From an uncultured Pelagibacteraceae bacterium (lineage in GTDB: Bacteria > Pseudomonadota > Alphaproteobacteria > Pelagibacterales > Pelagibacteraceae), in NCBI GenBank assembly GCA_902579215.1, contig CACHGH010000003.1:1-64000 (forward strand): a DNA stretch of 64,000 bases. The letters are read 5' to 3'. The stretch's first letter is position 1. Each line of letters opens with the position of its first letter. The position numbers were made by a program, and so were the translations under genes. Shown here one piece after another: positions 17,528-26,530 of this stretch. A model generated the notes under the pieces. It saw only the letters and a list, made by a program, of their open reading frames with translations. It had not been told where the DNA came from and did no database searches.

Positions 17528-19397
17528 TTATTCTCCTGAATAAACTTAAACTTCCACCAAAAGCTAATAAAAAAGTTGAAATCCAAATCCAAATCATAAA
17601 TGGTTTAACCTGATACCTAACATTGAAATAATCATCTCCTTTAACTTTGTTCATAACTAAGAATTTATCCGAATAAATTGTAGTCTTGATATCTGCCTCA
17701 CTAGTAATGGTGATTGGCTGATTATAAATTCTTAGTTCAGGTTCTAGCTCTACATAATTTTTTTTTTTATCTTCAATTTTAAACAAACCTACAATTGATT
17801 TAAAATTATTTTTTTGATAACTTTTTATAGAAGAAAATTCAATACTTCCCTCTTTATAGATAAATTTTTCACCAACTTTTAAATTTGCTGTGACTTCTGT
17901 TGATAAAATTCCATTAAGTAAAATGCTTAAAATTAGCAAACTAAATCCAAAATGAGAAATACTTTGAGCATAACTTTTATATCTATTAAAAAAATCTTTA
18001 ATACTTACCAAAAACAAATAAAGAGATGCTGAAACTAAAATAGAATTATATAAGTTTTTTGAACCAGCTATTTTAGCAATTGAAAAAGATAAAATTATCG
18101 AAATTATAAATACTAATATAAGTTTAACGTTTATTTTATCTATTTTAGATTTAAACCAACTTAAACTTTGCGAAAAAGACATTAGTATTAAAAATGGAAT
18201 AAGAACTGGAATTATTAACTTATGATAAAATGGTGGTCCTATTGAAATTTTATCATTTGATAAGACTTCTAAAAAAATAGGATAAATAGTACCAATTAGC
18301 ACTACTGATAAAAAATACATCATAAACCAATTATTAATTAAAATAAATGTATCCTTGCTCAACCAAAAAATTTTAATTTTTTCATCTTTATTTTCTTTTT
18401 TAAAAAAGAAAAAAATTATTAAAGAAAATAAAATTAAAATAAATAAAAAAACTAAAATAAAAATCCCTCGCGAAGGATCATTTGCAAATGTATGCACAGA
18501 ATTAAGCACTCCTGAGCGAACTAAAAATGTACCTGATACACTTAATATAAATGTAGAGATAGATAGTATTATAATCCAAGATGATAATAAGGATTTTTTT
18601 TCTAAAACTAGCACACAATGCAACAAAGCTGTTAAACATAACCATGGCATTAAAGAAACATTTTCTACTGGATCCCAAAACCAAAAACCACCCCATCCAA
18701 GTTCATAGTAAGCCCATATTGATCCAACTAGAATACCAATAGTTAAAAAAATCCAAGAAATTAAAATCCAAATTTTTATATTCTTAGCCCAAGCTTTTGA
18801 AATATAATTTTGAGTAGTCGCTGCTAACGATGCAGAAAAAACTATAGAAGAGCCAACATAGCCCAAATATAATATTGGTGGATGTATTGCTAAAGCTGGA
18901 TCTTGCAATATAGGATTTAAACCTAACCCTTCTGTTGGAATAGGGTACAAATAATTAAATGGACTTGAAGTTAATAATATAAATAAAAAAAATCCTATTA
19001 TTATTATTTGTTGGTAAACTAAAGTTAAAATTCTATATTTTATTGGTTGGTTTTTTGAATTTAATAAAAACAAAAAAATAAATAAAGTTAAAACAAGAAG
19101 CCAAAGTAATAAACTACCCTCGTGATTTCCCCATGCGCCAGCTATTTTATAAAATATTGGCTTTGTGCTATGTGAATTACTAAATACTATTTCATTTCCA
19201 AAATCAGAAGAAATAAATAGAAAAATTAGAGCTATAAAACTTAGTAATACAAAAAAAAATTGGAAAAAGGATAAAAAAAATATTTTTTTATTAAGAATTT
19301 TTATATTTTTTAAATCTTTTAATGATGTTATAAAAATTAATACTGAAAATATTAATCCTAAAATTATCGAATAATATCCAATCTGATTAGTTAACAA
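17517..19397 (-). CDS. ccmF: Cytochrome c haem lyase subunit CcmF
   Basis: Large inner-membrane protein of 626 residues with about 14-15 helices that joins haem from CcmE to apocytochrome c. The tryptophan-rich WWD-type loop is GWGGFWFWDPVENVSLMPW near residue 230, and conserved haem-ligand histidine regions (AGAWGNHEGS and AIHPPILYLGY) are present. The C-terminal periplasmic part (about 490-590) is beta-rich. It is 1 base downstream of ccmE. Confidence 0.96.
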   Translation of the reverse strand: MLTNQIGYYSIILGLIFSVLIFITSLKDLKNIKILNKKIFFLSFFQFFFVLLSFIALIFLFISSDFGNEIVFSNSHSTKPIFYKIAGAWGNHEGSLLLWLLVLTLFIFLFLLNSKNQPIKYRILTLVYQQIIIIGFFLFILLTSSPFNYLYPIPTEGLGLNPILQDPALAIHPPILYLGYVGSSIVFSASLAATTQNYISKAWAKNIKIWILISWIFLTIGILVGSIWAYYELGWGGFWFWDPVENVSLMPWLCLTALLHCVLVLEKKSLLSSWIIILSISTFILSVSGTFLVRSGVLNSVHTFANDPSRGIFILVFLFILILFSLIIFFFFKKENKDEKIKIFWLSKDTFILINNWFMMYFLSVVLIGTIYPIFLEVLSNDKISIGPPFYHKLIIPVLIPFLILMSFSQSLSWFKSKIDKINVKLILVFIISIILSFSIAKIAGSKNLYNSILVSASLYLFLVSIKDFFNRYKSYAQSISHFGFSLLILSILLNGILSTEVTANLKVGEKFIYKEGSIEFSSIKSYQKNNFKSIVGLFKIEDKKKNYVELEPELRIYNQPITITSEADIKTTIYSDKFLVMNKVKGDDYFNVRYQVKPFMIWIWISTFLLAFGGSLSLFRRINEK

Positions 19398-19398
19398 T

Positions 19399-19818
19399 TT
19401 ATTTTTCTCCTAAAGCTTCTTTGACTTCTGGTGGCATATAATTCTCATCATGTTTTGCTAAAATTTTTGTAGCCCTTAAATAATTTCTATCTTTTAAATA
19501 ACCTTCTGCCACTACTCCTTTGCCTTCTGAAAATAAATTAGGAACAGATCCAGAAAAAGTTACATTTATCTCATTTTTAAAATCTGTAATAATAAAATTT
19601 ATTATTTCAGAATTTATATTGATAGATTGATCTTTTACCATACCACCTACACGAATTTTTTTTGTACTTACTTCTGGTAAAACTTTAATTTCTGATGGTG
19701 AAAGAAAATAAACTACATTTTCTTCAAATGATTTTAGAAAAAAATATAGAAATAAAATTATAGAAGAAAATAATAAAGTTATAAATAAAATCCTTAATTT
19801 AACCTTTTTACCATACAT
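19399..19818 (-). CDS. ccmE: Haem chaperone CcmE
   Basis: Periplasmic, membrane-anchored haem carrier of 139 residues. One N-terminal helix (10-29) precedes an OB-fold with [11 protein letters not shown] and GVVAEGYL, and the covalent haem-binding site is present as [10 protein letters not shown]: the histidine and tyrosine of the HDENYxP motif are both intact. The very short tail after the motif is typical. It lies between ccmD and ccmF in the usual order. Confidence 0.96.
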   Translation of the reverse strand: MYGKKVKLRILFITLLFSSIILFLYFFLKSFEENVVYFLSPSEIKVLPEVSTKKIRVGGMVKDQSININSEIINFIITDFKNEINVTFSGSVPNLFSEGKGVVAEGYLKDRNYLRATKILAKHDENYMPPEVKEALGEK

Positions 19819-19829
19819 GGGATTTTAAG

Positions 19830-20063
19830 TTAAACTTTTGAATTTAAAGCTATATCCAATATTTCTTTGTTAGTATTTTGTAACTTTACAACTTTTAGTT
19901 TTTCATTACTTAAGAAGCCAATTCTAGAAGCAAATTTTCTCTTTTCATTAGATAATTGTTTTCTTGTTATTAATATTAGTGTTACAAAACTTATCAAAGT
20001 GAAAGAGAAAGCAGACCATACGTATAGCCCGTATCCATTCATTAAAATAATTTCACTCGTCAT
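19830..20063 (-). CDS. ccmD: Haem exporter small subunit CcmD
   Basis: Small one-helix membrane protein that helps release holo-CcmE from CcmC. The family start MNGYGLYVWSAFSFTL (from residue 8) with Y-x-x-Y/V-W-x-A is clear, followed by a helix and a basic stretch. At 77 residues it is longer than most CcmD proteins (about 45-60); the extra C-terminal part (about 48-77) has no recognised motif. It overlaps the end of ccmC by 4 bases. Confidence 0.85.
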   Translation of the reverse strand: MTSEIILMNGYGLYVWSAFSFTLISFVTLILITRKQLSNEKRKFASRIGFLSNEKLKVVKLQNTNKEILDIALNSKV

Positions 20064-20767
20064 AATCTATCTAATCCTTTATTTTTAATCTTTATCAGTT
20101 CCGTATTATATTTCATTAAAAAAATTAGTATTGAGAATAGTGCAAATGCCGCAGTCATTATAGCTAAAGGTACCAACATAGAAGGATGTATTGTCGTTTT
20201 TGATAAAATTTTTATTGATGAGCTTTGATGTAAAGTGGGCCACCAGTCTACTGAAAACTTTATCAAAGGAATATTGATAAACCCAATTATAGCTATCAAT
20301 GAAGTAATTTTAACATCAAGTCCTTTTTTTTTAAAAATTTTCCAAGATAATAAATACATCGAATAAAATATAAACAAAATTAACATTAATGTAATTCTTG
20401 AGTCCCACGCCCACCATGTTCCCCAAGTAGGCTTGCCCCACAAAGCACCGGTAACTAAAGCTATAAGATTAAATATAAAACCTGATGGTGCTAAACTTTT
20501 ACATATTAAAGAAAAGTTTTTATTTTTAAAAATAAATATTCCTAATGACAAAATAGTCATTAATGAAAAAATACTTAAAGCTAACCATGCTGCAGGTACA
20601 TGAACATACATTATTCGAACTGAATGACTTTGTTTATAATCTTCTGGTGATAAAAAAAGTGCCTCTGTTAAACCGATTGATAAAACAATTATTAATAATA
20701 TAGACACATATTTTGGTGCTTTAGATGTAAATAAAAATATTTTATTAGGTTTAAAAAAATTTAACAT
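20060..20767 (-). CDS. ccmC: Haem exporter membrane protein CcmC
   Basis: Inner-membrane protein of 235 residues and six helices that loads haem onto CcmE. The WWD domain is WGKPTWGTWWAWDSRITL, flanked by the ligand histidines in MYVHVPAAW and in the WWPTLHQSSS segment. It is the first gene of ccmCDEFGH. The ATP-binding CcmA and membrane CcmB partners are not in this window, so they are either elsewhere or not needed. An inverted repeat with possible RNA function stands 54 bases upstream. Confidence 0.96.
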   Translation of the reverse strand: MLNFFKPNKIFLFTSKAPKYVSILLIIVLSIGLTEALFLSPEDYKQSHSVRIMYVHVPAAWLALSIFSLMTILSLGIFIFKNKNFSLICKSLAPSGFIFNLIALVTGALWGKPTWGTWWAWDSRITLMLILFIFYSMYLLSWKIFKKKGLDVKITSLIAIIGFINIPLIKFSVDWWPTLHQSSSIKILSKTTIHPSMLVPLAIMTAAFALFSILIFLMKYNTELIKIKNKGLDRL

Positions 20768-20821
20768 TAAGCGAGATTATATAATAAAAAAGAAAAATTA
20801 ATTATTTTTTTTAAAAAATAC

Positions 20822-20877
20822 CTGATCAAGAATGCGAGGGAGATAATTTTAGGGAAACGATATGCATCCTTGATCAG
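20822..20877 (-). promoter_or_regulatory. Long inverted repeat upstream of ccmC: candidate RNA leader or terminator
   Basis: CTGATCAAGAATGC (20822-20835) and GCATCCTTGATCAG (20864-20877) form 14-bp arms with one mismatch, around a 28-base loop that contains two AGGGA copies on the plus strand. Read on the minus strand it lies 5' of ccmC and is followed after three bases by six T. A TTGTCA and a TATCAT element precede it on that strand, with a long 19-base spacer. It may be a ccm leader element, a small RNA, or simply the terminator of hspQ. Confidence 0.55.
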
Positions 20878-20946
20878 AATATGATAAAACTATATCCATA
20901 TGATATGACAAAGATTTGAATTAATTGTGTTAAAATAATGACTTAA

Positions 20947-21267
20947 TTAGTTTGATGGCTTAAAATAACCAGATCCCTTTTTTCCAGAAAAAATTTCATT
21001 TATTAAAGGATGTTTTATTGGTTCTTCTGAATCATCAACTAATAAATTTTGTTCCGAAACATAGGCCTCATAGGTTATTTCGTCATTTTCTGCAAGCAAA
21101 TGATAAAACGGTTGATCTTTTCTTGGACGAACATTTTTTGGAATAGATTGATACCACTCTTCGGAATTGTTAAATTCGAAATCGACATCATAAATCACTC
21201 CTCTAAAATCAAAATGTTTATGCTTAACTACATCACCAATTGAAAATTTAGCTTTTTGGATAGCCAT
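20947..21267 (-). CDS. hspQ: Heat shock protein HspQ (YccV family)
   Basis: Small protein of 106 residues, best known as an adaptor that enhances Lon protease and as a hemimethylated-DNA-binding factor. The family segments SIGDVVKHKHFDFRGVIYDV, then QPFYHLLAEN and YVSEQNLL are clear. It is a single gene on the minus strand, divergent from yciB. No heat-shock promoter was recognised upstream; a weak TTGATT and TATTTA pair with 17-base spacing is present between 21267 and 21320. Confidence 0.92.
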   Translation of the reverse strand: MAIQKAKFSIGDVVKHKHFDFRGVIYDVDFEFNNSEEWYQSIPKNVRPRKDQPFYHLLAENDEITYEAYVSEQNLLVDDSEEPIKHPLINEIFSGKKGSGYFKPSN

Positions 21268-21347
21268 TACCTTAAATATGAATATTTAGAAAAAAAAATC
21301 AATAAAAAAAATATAAAACTTTTATTAATCTGTTATTATTCCACATT

Positions 21348-21899
21348 GTGAATAAATCTTTTGTCAAATTTGTCACAGACTATGGACCATTGTTGGTCTT
21401 CTTTTTTTATTATTATAATAGTGATAAAAATTTAAAGATTGCTATTCCACCCTTCATAGTTGCAACTTTAGTAGCTATTATTATTGTATGGATTCTTGAA
21501 AAAAAATTACCAATGATTCCTTTAATAGGAGGAATTTTAATTACCTTATTTGGAGGATTAACAATTTATTTTAATAATCCAATATTCATATATATCAAAC
21601 CAACTATAATAAATATTTTATTTGGTCTAGCTTTGTTGTTTGGTAAATATTTTACAAAAGAACCTATTCTGAAAAAGATGTTGGGTAAATCAATATCCTT
21701 GGATGATTTAGGTTGGCATATACTAAATAAACGTTGGATGTTATTTTTCTTTGGTTTAGCTATTTTAAATGAATTAATTTGGAGAACTCAATCAGAAGAA
21801 TTTTGGGTAAATTTTAAAGTATGGGGTATACTTCCGTTAACATTCATTTTCACAGCTTTTCAAATATCCTTAATAAATAAATATAAAATAAATGAATAA
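21348..21899 (+). CDS. yciB: Inner membrane-spanning protein YciB (septation protein A)
   Basis: Polytopic inner-membrane protein of 183 residues with five or so helices, linked to septation and envelope synthesis. The family marks are KFVTDYGPLLVFFFYYY at the N terminus and the late helix segment GWHILNKRWMLFFFGLAILNE followed by RTQSEEFWVNFKVWG. The start is a GTG, the only codon that gives the full conserved N terminus. It overlaps the next gene by 8 bases. Confidence 0.93.
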   Translation: MNKSFVKFVTDYGPLLVFFFYYYNSDKNLKIAIPPFIVATLVAIIIVWILEKKLPMIPLIGGILITLFGGLTIYFNNPIFIYIKPTIINILFGLALLFGKYFTKEPILKKMLGKSISLDDLGWHILNKRWMLFFFGLAILNELIWRTQSEEFWVNFKVWGILPLTFIFTAFQISLINKYKINE

Positions 21900-22230
21900 A
21901 AATTTAAAATTAGTAGTTAATAACTCTTTAAAAAATATAGATGAAAAACTTTTCTTTGAAAAAGATGAGCTAAAAATTATTTTAAATTTATATGCGAAAA
22001 TGGTTTCGGATGGTTCCTGGAAAGATTACGGTCTCAGTATTTCAAGTAAACAAATTGGTTTTAGTGTATTTAAAAATGCAACAGAAAATGCCTCATACAA
22101 AATTTGTAAAAATTTAAAACCAAATAATAAAAATTTGAAATACCTAATAACAGATTTTAGAGGCAGAATTCTAAAAAACTCATCTAGCTTGGAAAATTTG
22201 ATTAAAAATATTAATTGGAAAAAACTTTAG
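21892..22230 (+). CDS. DUF2794 family protein
   Basis: Uncharacterised alphaproteobacterial family, 112 residues. The recognisable pattern is FEKDELKIILNLYAKMVSDG then WKDYGLSI, FSVFKNATE and GRILKNSSSLENLI. No catalytic residues are known. It overlaps yciB by 8 bases and ends 11 bases before the convergent Bax-inhibitor gene, so it is probably co-translated with yciB. Confidence 0.85.
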   Translation: MNKNLKLVVNNSLKNIDEKLFFEKDELKIILNLYAKMVSDGSWKDYGLSISSKQIGFSVFKNATENASYKICKNLKPNNKNLKYLITDFRGRILKNSSSLENLIKNINWKKL

Positions 22231-22241
22231 AAATTTTAGTA

Positions 22242-23003
22242 CTATCTTCTTTGTCCAAATAGTCTTAGCAACATTATGAAAAGGTTTATGAAATCCAAGT
22301 AAAGTGTTAGGGCGCCCATTACTGCTTTTTTTCCAATTAACTCTCCACTATCACTTGTACTATACATATTTTTAATTTTTTGTGTATCATACGCTGTTAA
22401 ACCAACAAAGATAAGTACTCCAAGTATAGAGATCACAAAATACATCATTGAAGATTTCATAAATATATTAACAAGTGACGCAATTATAATTCCTATTAAG
22501 CCCATCATTAAGAATGAACCAAGCTTTGTTAAGTCACGTTTTGTGGTATAGCCATATATGCTCATTGCTCCAAATGTAGCAGAAGTAATAAAGAAAACTC
22601 TTGCAACACTTGCCCCTGTGTAGACAAGTAATATCCAAGATAATGAAAGTCCCATTAAAGCAGAAAAAATCCAAAATACAGTTTGCGCCTTAGATGAGCT
22701 CATTTTGTTTATTCCAAAACTCATATAAAAAACTATTCCAAGTGGAGCCAACATTACTATCCATTTTAAACCAGAAAAAAATAATGCATTACCCAAGCTT
22801 GTAAATCCTGCGATAGCACCACTAGAGTCTGTTACAACAGACATTTTAAATGATAAAAGAGCTATAATTCCAGTAAGCAAAACACCAGTAGCCATGTAAT
22901 TATAAACTTTAAGCATGTAGGCTCGTAAGCCTTCATCCATCACTACTGTAGATTTTTGTGCTTCTTTGACTTTGTTTAAAATATTTTGCTTATTAAATTC
23001 CAT
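22242..23003 (-). CDS. Bax inhibitor-1 family membrane protein
   Basis: Integral membrane protein of 253 residues with seven helices, of the BI-1/YbhL/YccA family; bacterial members modulate FtsH or act as calcium-leak channels. The N-terminal segment ends GLRAYMLKVYNYMATGVLLT, and the C-terminal signature is GLTAYDTQKIK followed by GALTLYLDFINLFIMLLRL, both typical. It is a single gene, divergent from the aldo/keto reductase. Confidence 0.93.
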   Translation of the reverse strand: MEFNKQNILNKVKEAQKSTVVMDEGLRAYMLKVYNYMATGVLLTGIIALLSFKMSVVTDSSGAIAGFTSLGNALFFSGLKWIVMLAPLGIVFYMSFGINKMSSSKAQTVFWIFSALMGLSLSWILLVYTGASVARVFFITSATFGAMSIYGYTTKRDLTKLGSFLMMGLIGIIIASLVNIFMKSSMMYFVISILGVLIFVGLTAYDTQKIKNMYSTSDSGELIGKKAVMGALTLYLDFINLFIMLLRLFGQRR

Positions 23004-23078
23004 ATTAGTTATATATATAATAGCCTTTTACTATTTATTCAAGATGTCTTACAAAGCTTAAAAAATATTTAATATTCA

Positions 23079-24116
23079 ATGAATTATAAAAAACTTGGAA
23101 ATACTGATATTAAAGTTAGTACAATTTCTCTTGGTACTATGACTTGGGGAGAACAAAATTCTGAAGCTGATGGTTTTGAACAAATGGACTACGCTTTAGA
23201 TCAGGGTATAAACTTTTTTGATACAGCCGAGATATATTCTGTACCGCCAAAAGAAGAAACATTTGGCCACACTGAAGAAATTATTGGAAATTGGCTTAAG
23301 AAAACAAAAAATAGAGATAAAATAATTCTTGCAAGTAAAGTTGCTGGCCCAATGAGGCCTTACGTCAGAGGAGGTGGTTACCAATTTGGTAAAAAAACTA
23401 TGACCGAAGCAGTTGAGGGTAGCCTTAAAAGATTAAAGACTGATTATTTAGATTTATATCAATTACATTGGCCAGAGAGAAACACTAATATGTTTGGAAC
23501 TCTTGGTTATGTACATAAAGAAGAAAATGATTGGAACAAATTTGAAGATGTCTTAGGAAATCTAAAAGAATTTATAAGTCAAGGAAAGATAAGATATATT
23601 GGTTTATCAAATGAAACACCATGGGGTACTAATAAATTTTTGGAAATCTCTAAAGATCATAATCTTCCAAGAATGATGTCAATTCAAAACCCTTACAGTT
23701 TATTAAATAGAACTTATGAAGTTGGGCTTGCAGAAATTTCAATTAGAGAAGAAATAGGCCTTCTAGCCTATTCACCATTGGCGGGTGGATATTTATCTGG
23801 AAAATATAGAAATAATCAACTACCAAAAAATTCTAGAATAGCGCTAGATCCAAAATTTTGGACAAGATATAATAAACCAAATACTAGTAAAGCAGTAGAT
23901 GCTTACTATGAAATAGCAAAAAAAAATAATCTAGATTTGGCACAAATGTCCTTAAAATTTTGCGAAATTCAACCATTTATGACAAGTGTTATAATAGGAG
24001 CAACTACAATGGAGCAGTTGAAATCAAATATAGAAAGTGTAAATGTAAAATTATCAAACGAAATAATTAAAGAAATTAATGATGTTCAAAAAATATACTC
24101 AAATCCATGTCCATAA
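23079..24116 (+). CDS. Aldo/keto reductase, Tas-like
   Basis: NADPH-dependent oxidoreductase of the AKR fold, 345 residues. The catalytic tetrad is present: Asp and Tyr in FFDTAEIYSV, Lys in ILASKVAG, and His in YQLHWPER. The cofactor end has VIIGATTMEQLKSN. It most resembles E. coli Tas. Substrate is unknown. It overlaps the next gene by 10 bases. Confidence 0.92.
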   Translation: MNYKKLGNTDIKVSTISLGTMTWGEQNSEADGFEQMDYALDQGINFFDTAEIYSVPPKEETFGHTEEIIGNWLKKTKNRDKIILASKVAGPMRPYVRGGGYQFGKKTMTEAVEGSLKRLKTDYLDLYQLHWPERNTNMFGTLGYVHKEENDWNKFEDVLGNLKEFISQGKIRYIGLSNETPWGTNKFLEISKDHNLPRMMSIQNPYSLLNRTYEVGLAEISIREEIGLLAYSPLAGGYLSGKYRNNQLPKNSRIALDPKFWTRYNKPNTSKAVDAYYEIAKKNNLDLAQMSLKFCEIQPFMTSVIIGATTMEQLKSNIESVNVKLSNEIIKEINDVQKIYSNPCP

Positions 24117-24616
24117 TTAAATATTTAACAGTTATTTTTCTAACAACTTTTTTTTTAACGCAAAAAGCGTTATCAGAAGAAGTTAAAAAAGTTGGAAAAT
24201 TTAAAGACTGGGAAACAATAGTAGTAAAGAGTGAAGGGGAATTATTATGCTTTGCTCAAACAAAACCAGTTTTACAATCTCCAAAAAATAATCCTAGGGA
24301 AGCTAGACTCTTTGTATCTTTTAGACCTAATGAAAAAATTTTGGATGAAATAAGTATAACACCTGGTTATGAGTTTAATAAAAAAAATTCAATTATAGCT
24401 AAATCAGGAAAGAATAAATACAAGTTTGATATTTCGCAAGATAGTTTTGCTTGGATAGCAGATAATAAACAAGAAAAAAAAATGATTAGGACAATGAAAA
24501 AAGGGTCAAGAATTATGATTACTGGTTATAATCAAAAAGGCTCACAAACAATTGATCACTACTCTTTATTAGGATTCTCAAAGGCATATGGCGCTGCAAA
24601 AAAAAGTTGCAGTTAG
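24107..24616 (+). CDS. IalB-like periplasmic protein
   Basis: Secreted protein of 169 residues resembling the invasion-associated locus B family common in alphaproteobacteria. A signal peptide (MSIIKYLTVIFLTTFFLTQK, cleaved after ALSE) is followed by FKDWETIVVKSEGELLCFAQ, then YEFNKKNS, a methionine/lysine segment MIRTMKKGSRIMITGYN, and DHYSLLGFSKAYGAAKKSC, which is the family C-terminal pattern. Two cysteines (in LLCFAQ and at the C terminus) may form a disulfide. In free-living bacteria its role is unknown, probably envelope-related. Confidence 0.82.
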   Translation: MSIIKYLTVIFLTTFFLTQKALSEEVKKVGKFKDWETIVVKSEGELLCFAQTKPVLQSPKNNPREARLFVSFRPNEKILDEISITPGYEFNKKNSIIAKSGKNKYKFDISQDSFAWIADNKQEKKMIRTMKKGSRIMITGYNQKGSQTIDHYSLLGFSKAYGAAKKSCS

Positions 24617-24622
24617 TTATTA

Positions 24623-25807
24623 ATGAAATCAAAAAAGAAAATTGTATTAGCCTATTCAGGAGGTCTAGATACATCAATAATTTTAAAATGGCTTCAAGAA
24701 AACTTTAATGCAGAAGTTATCGCTTACACAGCTGACATTGGTCAAGAAATAGATAGAAAAAAAATATATAAAAATGCAAAAAGATTAGGTGTAAAAAAAA
24801 TAATAATTAAAGATTTAAAAGATACTTTTGTTAAAGATTATATTTACCCTATGATAAGAGGTCACGCTATTTATGAAGGTGTTTATTTATTAGGAACTTC
24901 TATTGCAAGACCATTAATAGCAAAAGATCAAATAAGAGTTGCCAAAAAATATAAAGCATATGCTGTTTCTCATGGATCTACAGGAAAAGGTAATGATCAA
25001 GTAAGATTTGAACTTGGCTATCATTATTTTGGACCAAAAATAAAAATTATTGCCCCTTGGAGAATTTGGAAACTTAAATCAAGAACAGACCTAATTAATT
25101 ATGCAAAAAAATATAAAATAGTAATTCCAAAAGATAAAAAGGGCGCTCCACCATTTTCTGTGGACGATAATTTATTTCATACATCAACTGAAGGAAAAGC
25201 TTTAGAAAATCCAAAAAATTCAGCTCCAGAATTTATTTTTCAAAGAACAACTTCACCAGAAAAAGCACCCAATAAAGCAACATTTGTAACTATAAACTTT
25301 AAAAATAGCGACCCAGTTGGAATTAATGGTAAAAAATTATCTCCATCAAAATTATTAGAAAAATTAAACACGCTTGCCGGTAAAAATGGAATTGGAAGAG
25401 TGGATTTAGTTGAAAATAGATTTATAGGAATAAAGTCTAGAGGTGTTTATGAAACCCCTGGAGGAACTTTATTAATTAATGCTCATAGAGCAATAGAGTC
25501 GGTAACATTAGACAAAAACACCATGCACAAAAAAGACGAGATAATGCCAAAATATGCAGAACTTATTTACAATGGTTATTGGTATTCAAAGACAAGATTT
25601 AAACTTCAAAAAATTGTTGATCAAAAAAGAAATAAAGTAAACGGATCTGTTAAACTTAAACTATATAAAGGAAATGTTACGATTGTATCTAGACAAACTA
25701 AAAGTACTGCTTATTCAATGAAAAAAGTTTCTTTTGAAGAAAACAAAACATTTAATAAATCAAATGTTGAAAGATTTATAAATTTTCATAAAAAAAAGCT
25801 AATCTAG
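24623..25807 (+). CDS. argG: Argininosuccinate synthase
   Basis: Joins citrulline and aspartate with ATP in arginine synthesis. The 394-residue length is normal. Key motifs are the ATP-pyrophosphatase loop LAYSGGLDTSIIL, VSHGSTGKGNDQVRFE, and DDNLFHTSTEGKALENP. It starts 6 bases after the IalB-like gene. The 3' end overlaps a convergent small gene by 4 bases. Confidence 0.98.
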   Translation: MKSKKKIVLAYSGGLDTSIILKWLQENFNAEVIAYTADIGQEIDRKKIYKNAKRLGVKKIIIKDLKDTFVKDYIYPMIRGHAIYEGVYLLGTSIARPLIAKDQIRVAKKYKAYAVSHGSTGKGNDQVRFELGYHYFGPKIKIIAPWRIWKLKSRTDLINYAKKYKIVIPKDKKGAPPFSVDDNLFHTSTEGKALENPKNSAPEFIFQRTTSPEKAPNKATFVTINFKNSDPVGINGKKLSPSKLLEKLNTLAGKNGIGRVDLVENRFIGIKSRGVYETPGGTLLINAHRAIESVTLDKNTMHKKDEIMPKYAELIYNGYWYSKTRFKLQKIVDQKRNKVNGSVKLKLYKGNVTIVSRQTKSTAYSMKKVSFEENKTFNKSNVERFINFHKKKLI

Positions 25808-26019
25808 TTTTTTTTATCACTTTTTCTAGGATCTGGAATTTTACCAAAAGCAAATCTCATAACAATCAATAGTGCCCATCCAAGAGCCATGGTTGATAAG
25901 ATTATATATATAAATGCCATAGCATCGCTTTTTGCAAAAGCTTCGAGATCAGCACCAAAATAAATTATATTCCAAAATAAGAAGAAAAATAACTCATATA
26001 TAATTATAATTTTAAACAT
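25804..26019 (-). CDS. Small two-helix membrane protein, hypothetical
   Basis: Unrecognised 71-residue protein. Two hydrophobic segments (about 3-21 and 36-58) suggest a hairpin in the inner membrane, with a basic tail GKIPDPRKSDKKN. The frame is clean and has a plausible ATG. It converges on argG with a 4-base overlap. No family was recognised. Confidence 0.6.
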   Translation of the reverse strand: MFKIIIIYELFFFLFWNIIYFGADLEAFAKSDAMAFIYIILSTMALGWALLIVMRFAFGKIPDPRKSDKKN

Positions 26020-26135
26020 AAACTGATGAAGTCATTACAACTACTTTAGAATTATTCCAATTTTTAATATCTATATTTTGTCGCACGTAACAAATTAAGC
26101 TTTAATTGTTAAGTAATATATTGATTATCCCAATA

Positions 26136-26519
26136 ATGGAGAAAATTACAAAAAATCTTCAATTTGTTTTATTATCAATAATTCTAGTTAGCACCCTAAT
26201 TGCTGTTGGGATTGAAATAAAAACTATGTTGTTAAATCGATCAGTTACATTGGCTGATTTACTATTATTATTTCTATACCTAGAAGTACTTGCGATGGTT
26301 AGAGTCTTTTGGGATCAGCAATCAATTAGTATTACTTTGCCATTGCTTATAGCAATAACTGCGCTATCACGATTTATCATTTTACAAGGTAAAGAAATGG
26401 ATCCATCTGGATTAGTTTATGAAGCTGTGGCAATTGTTCTTATAGCTTCGGCTATAGTTATTTTAAGATTAAGACATAGTGACAAACTTGGGATTACAAC
26501 AAAAAGAAATCGTAAATAA
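26136..26519 (+). CDS. PsiE-family small membrane protein
   Basis: Phosphate-starvation-inducible E family protein, about 127 residues from the ATG chosen here (MEKITKNLQFVLLS); a longer TTG-started frame begins at 26106 but adds nothing conserved. Four hydrophobic segments are visible, with the family motif LLFLYLEVLAMVRVFW and SRFIILQGKEMDP between them. The function of PsiE is not known. It lies 11 bases upstream of the SDR gene and may start the transcript that includes the photolyase cluster. Confidence 0.8.
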   Translation: MEKITKNLQFVLLSIILVSTLIAVGIEIKTMLLNRSVTLADLLLLFLYLEVLAMVRVFWDQQSISITLPLLIAITALSRFIILQGKEMDPSGLVYEAVAIVLIASAIVILRLRHSDKLGITTKRNRK

Positions 26520-26530
26520 ATTTAATATAA

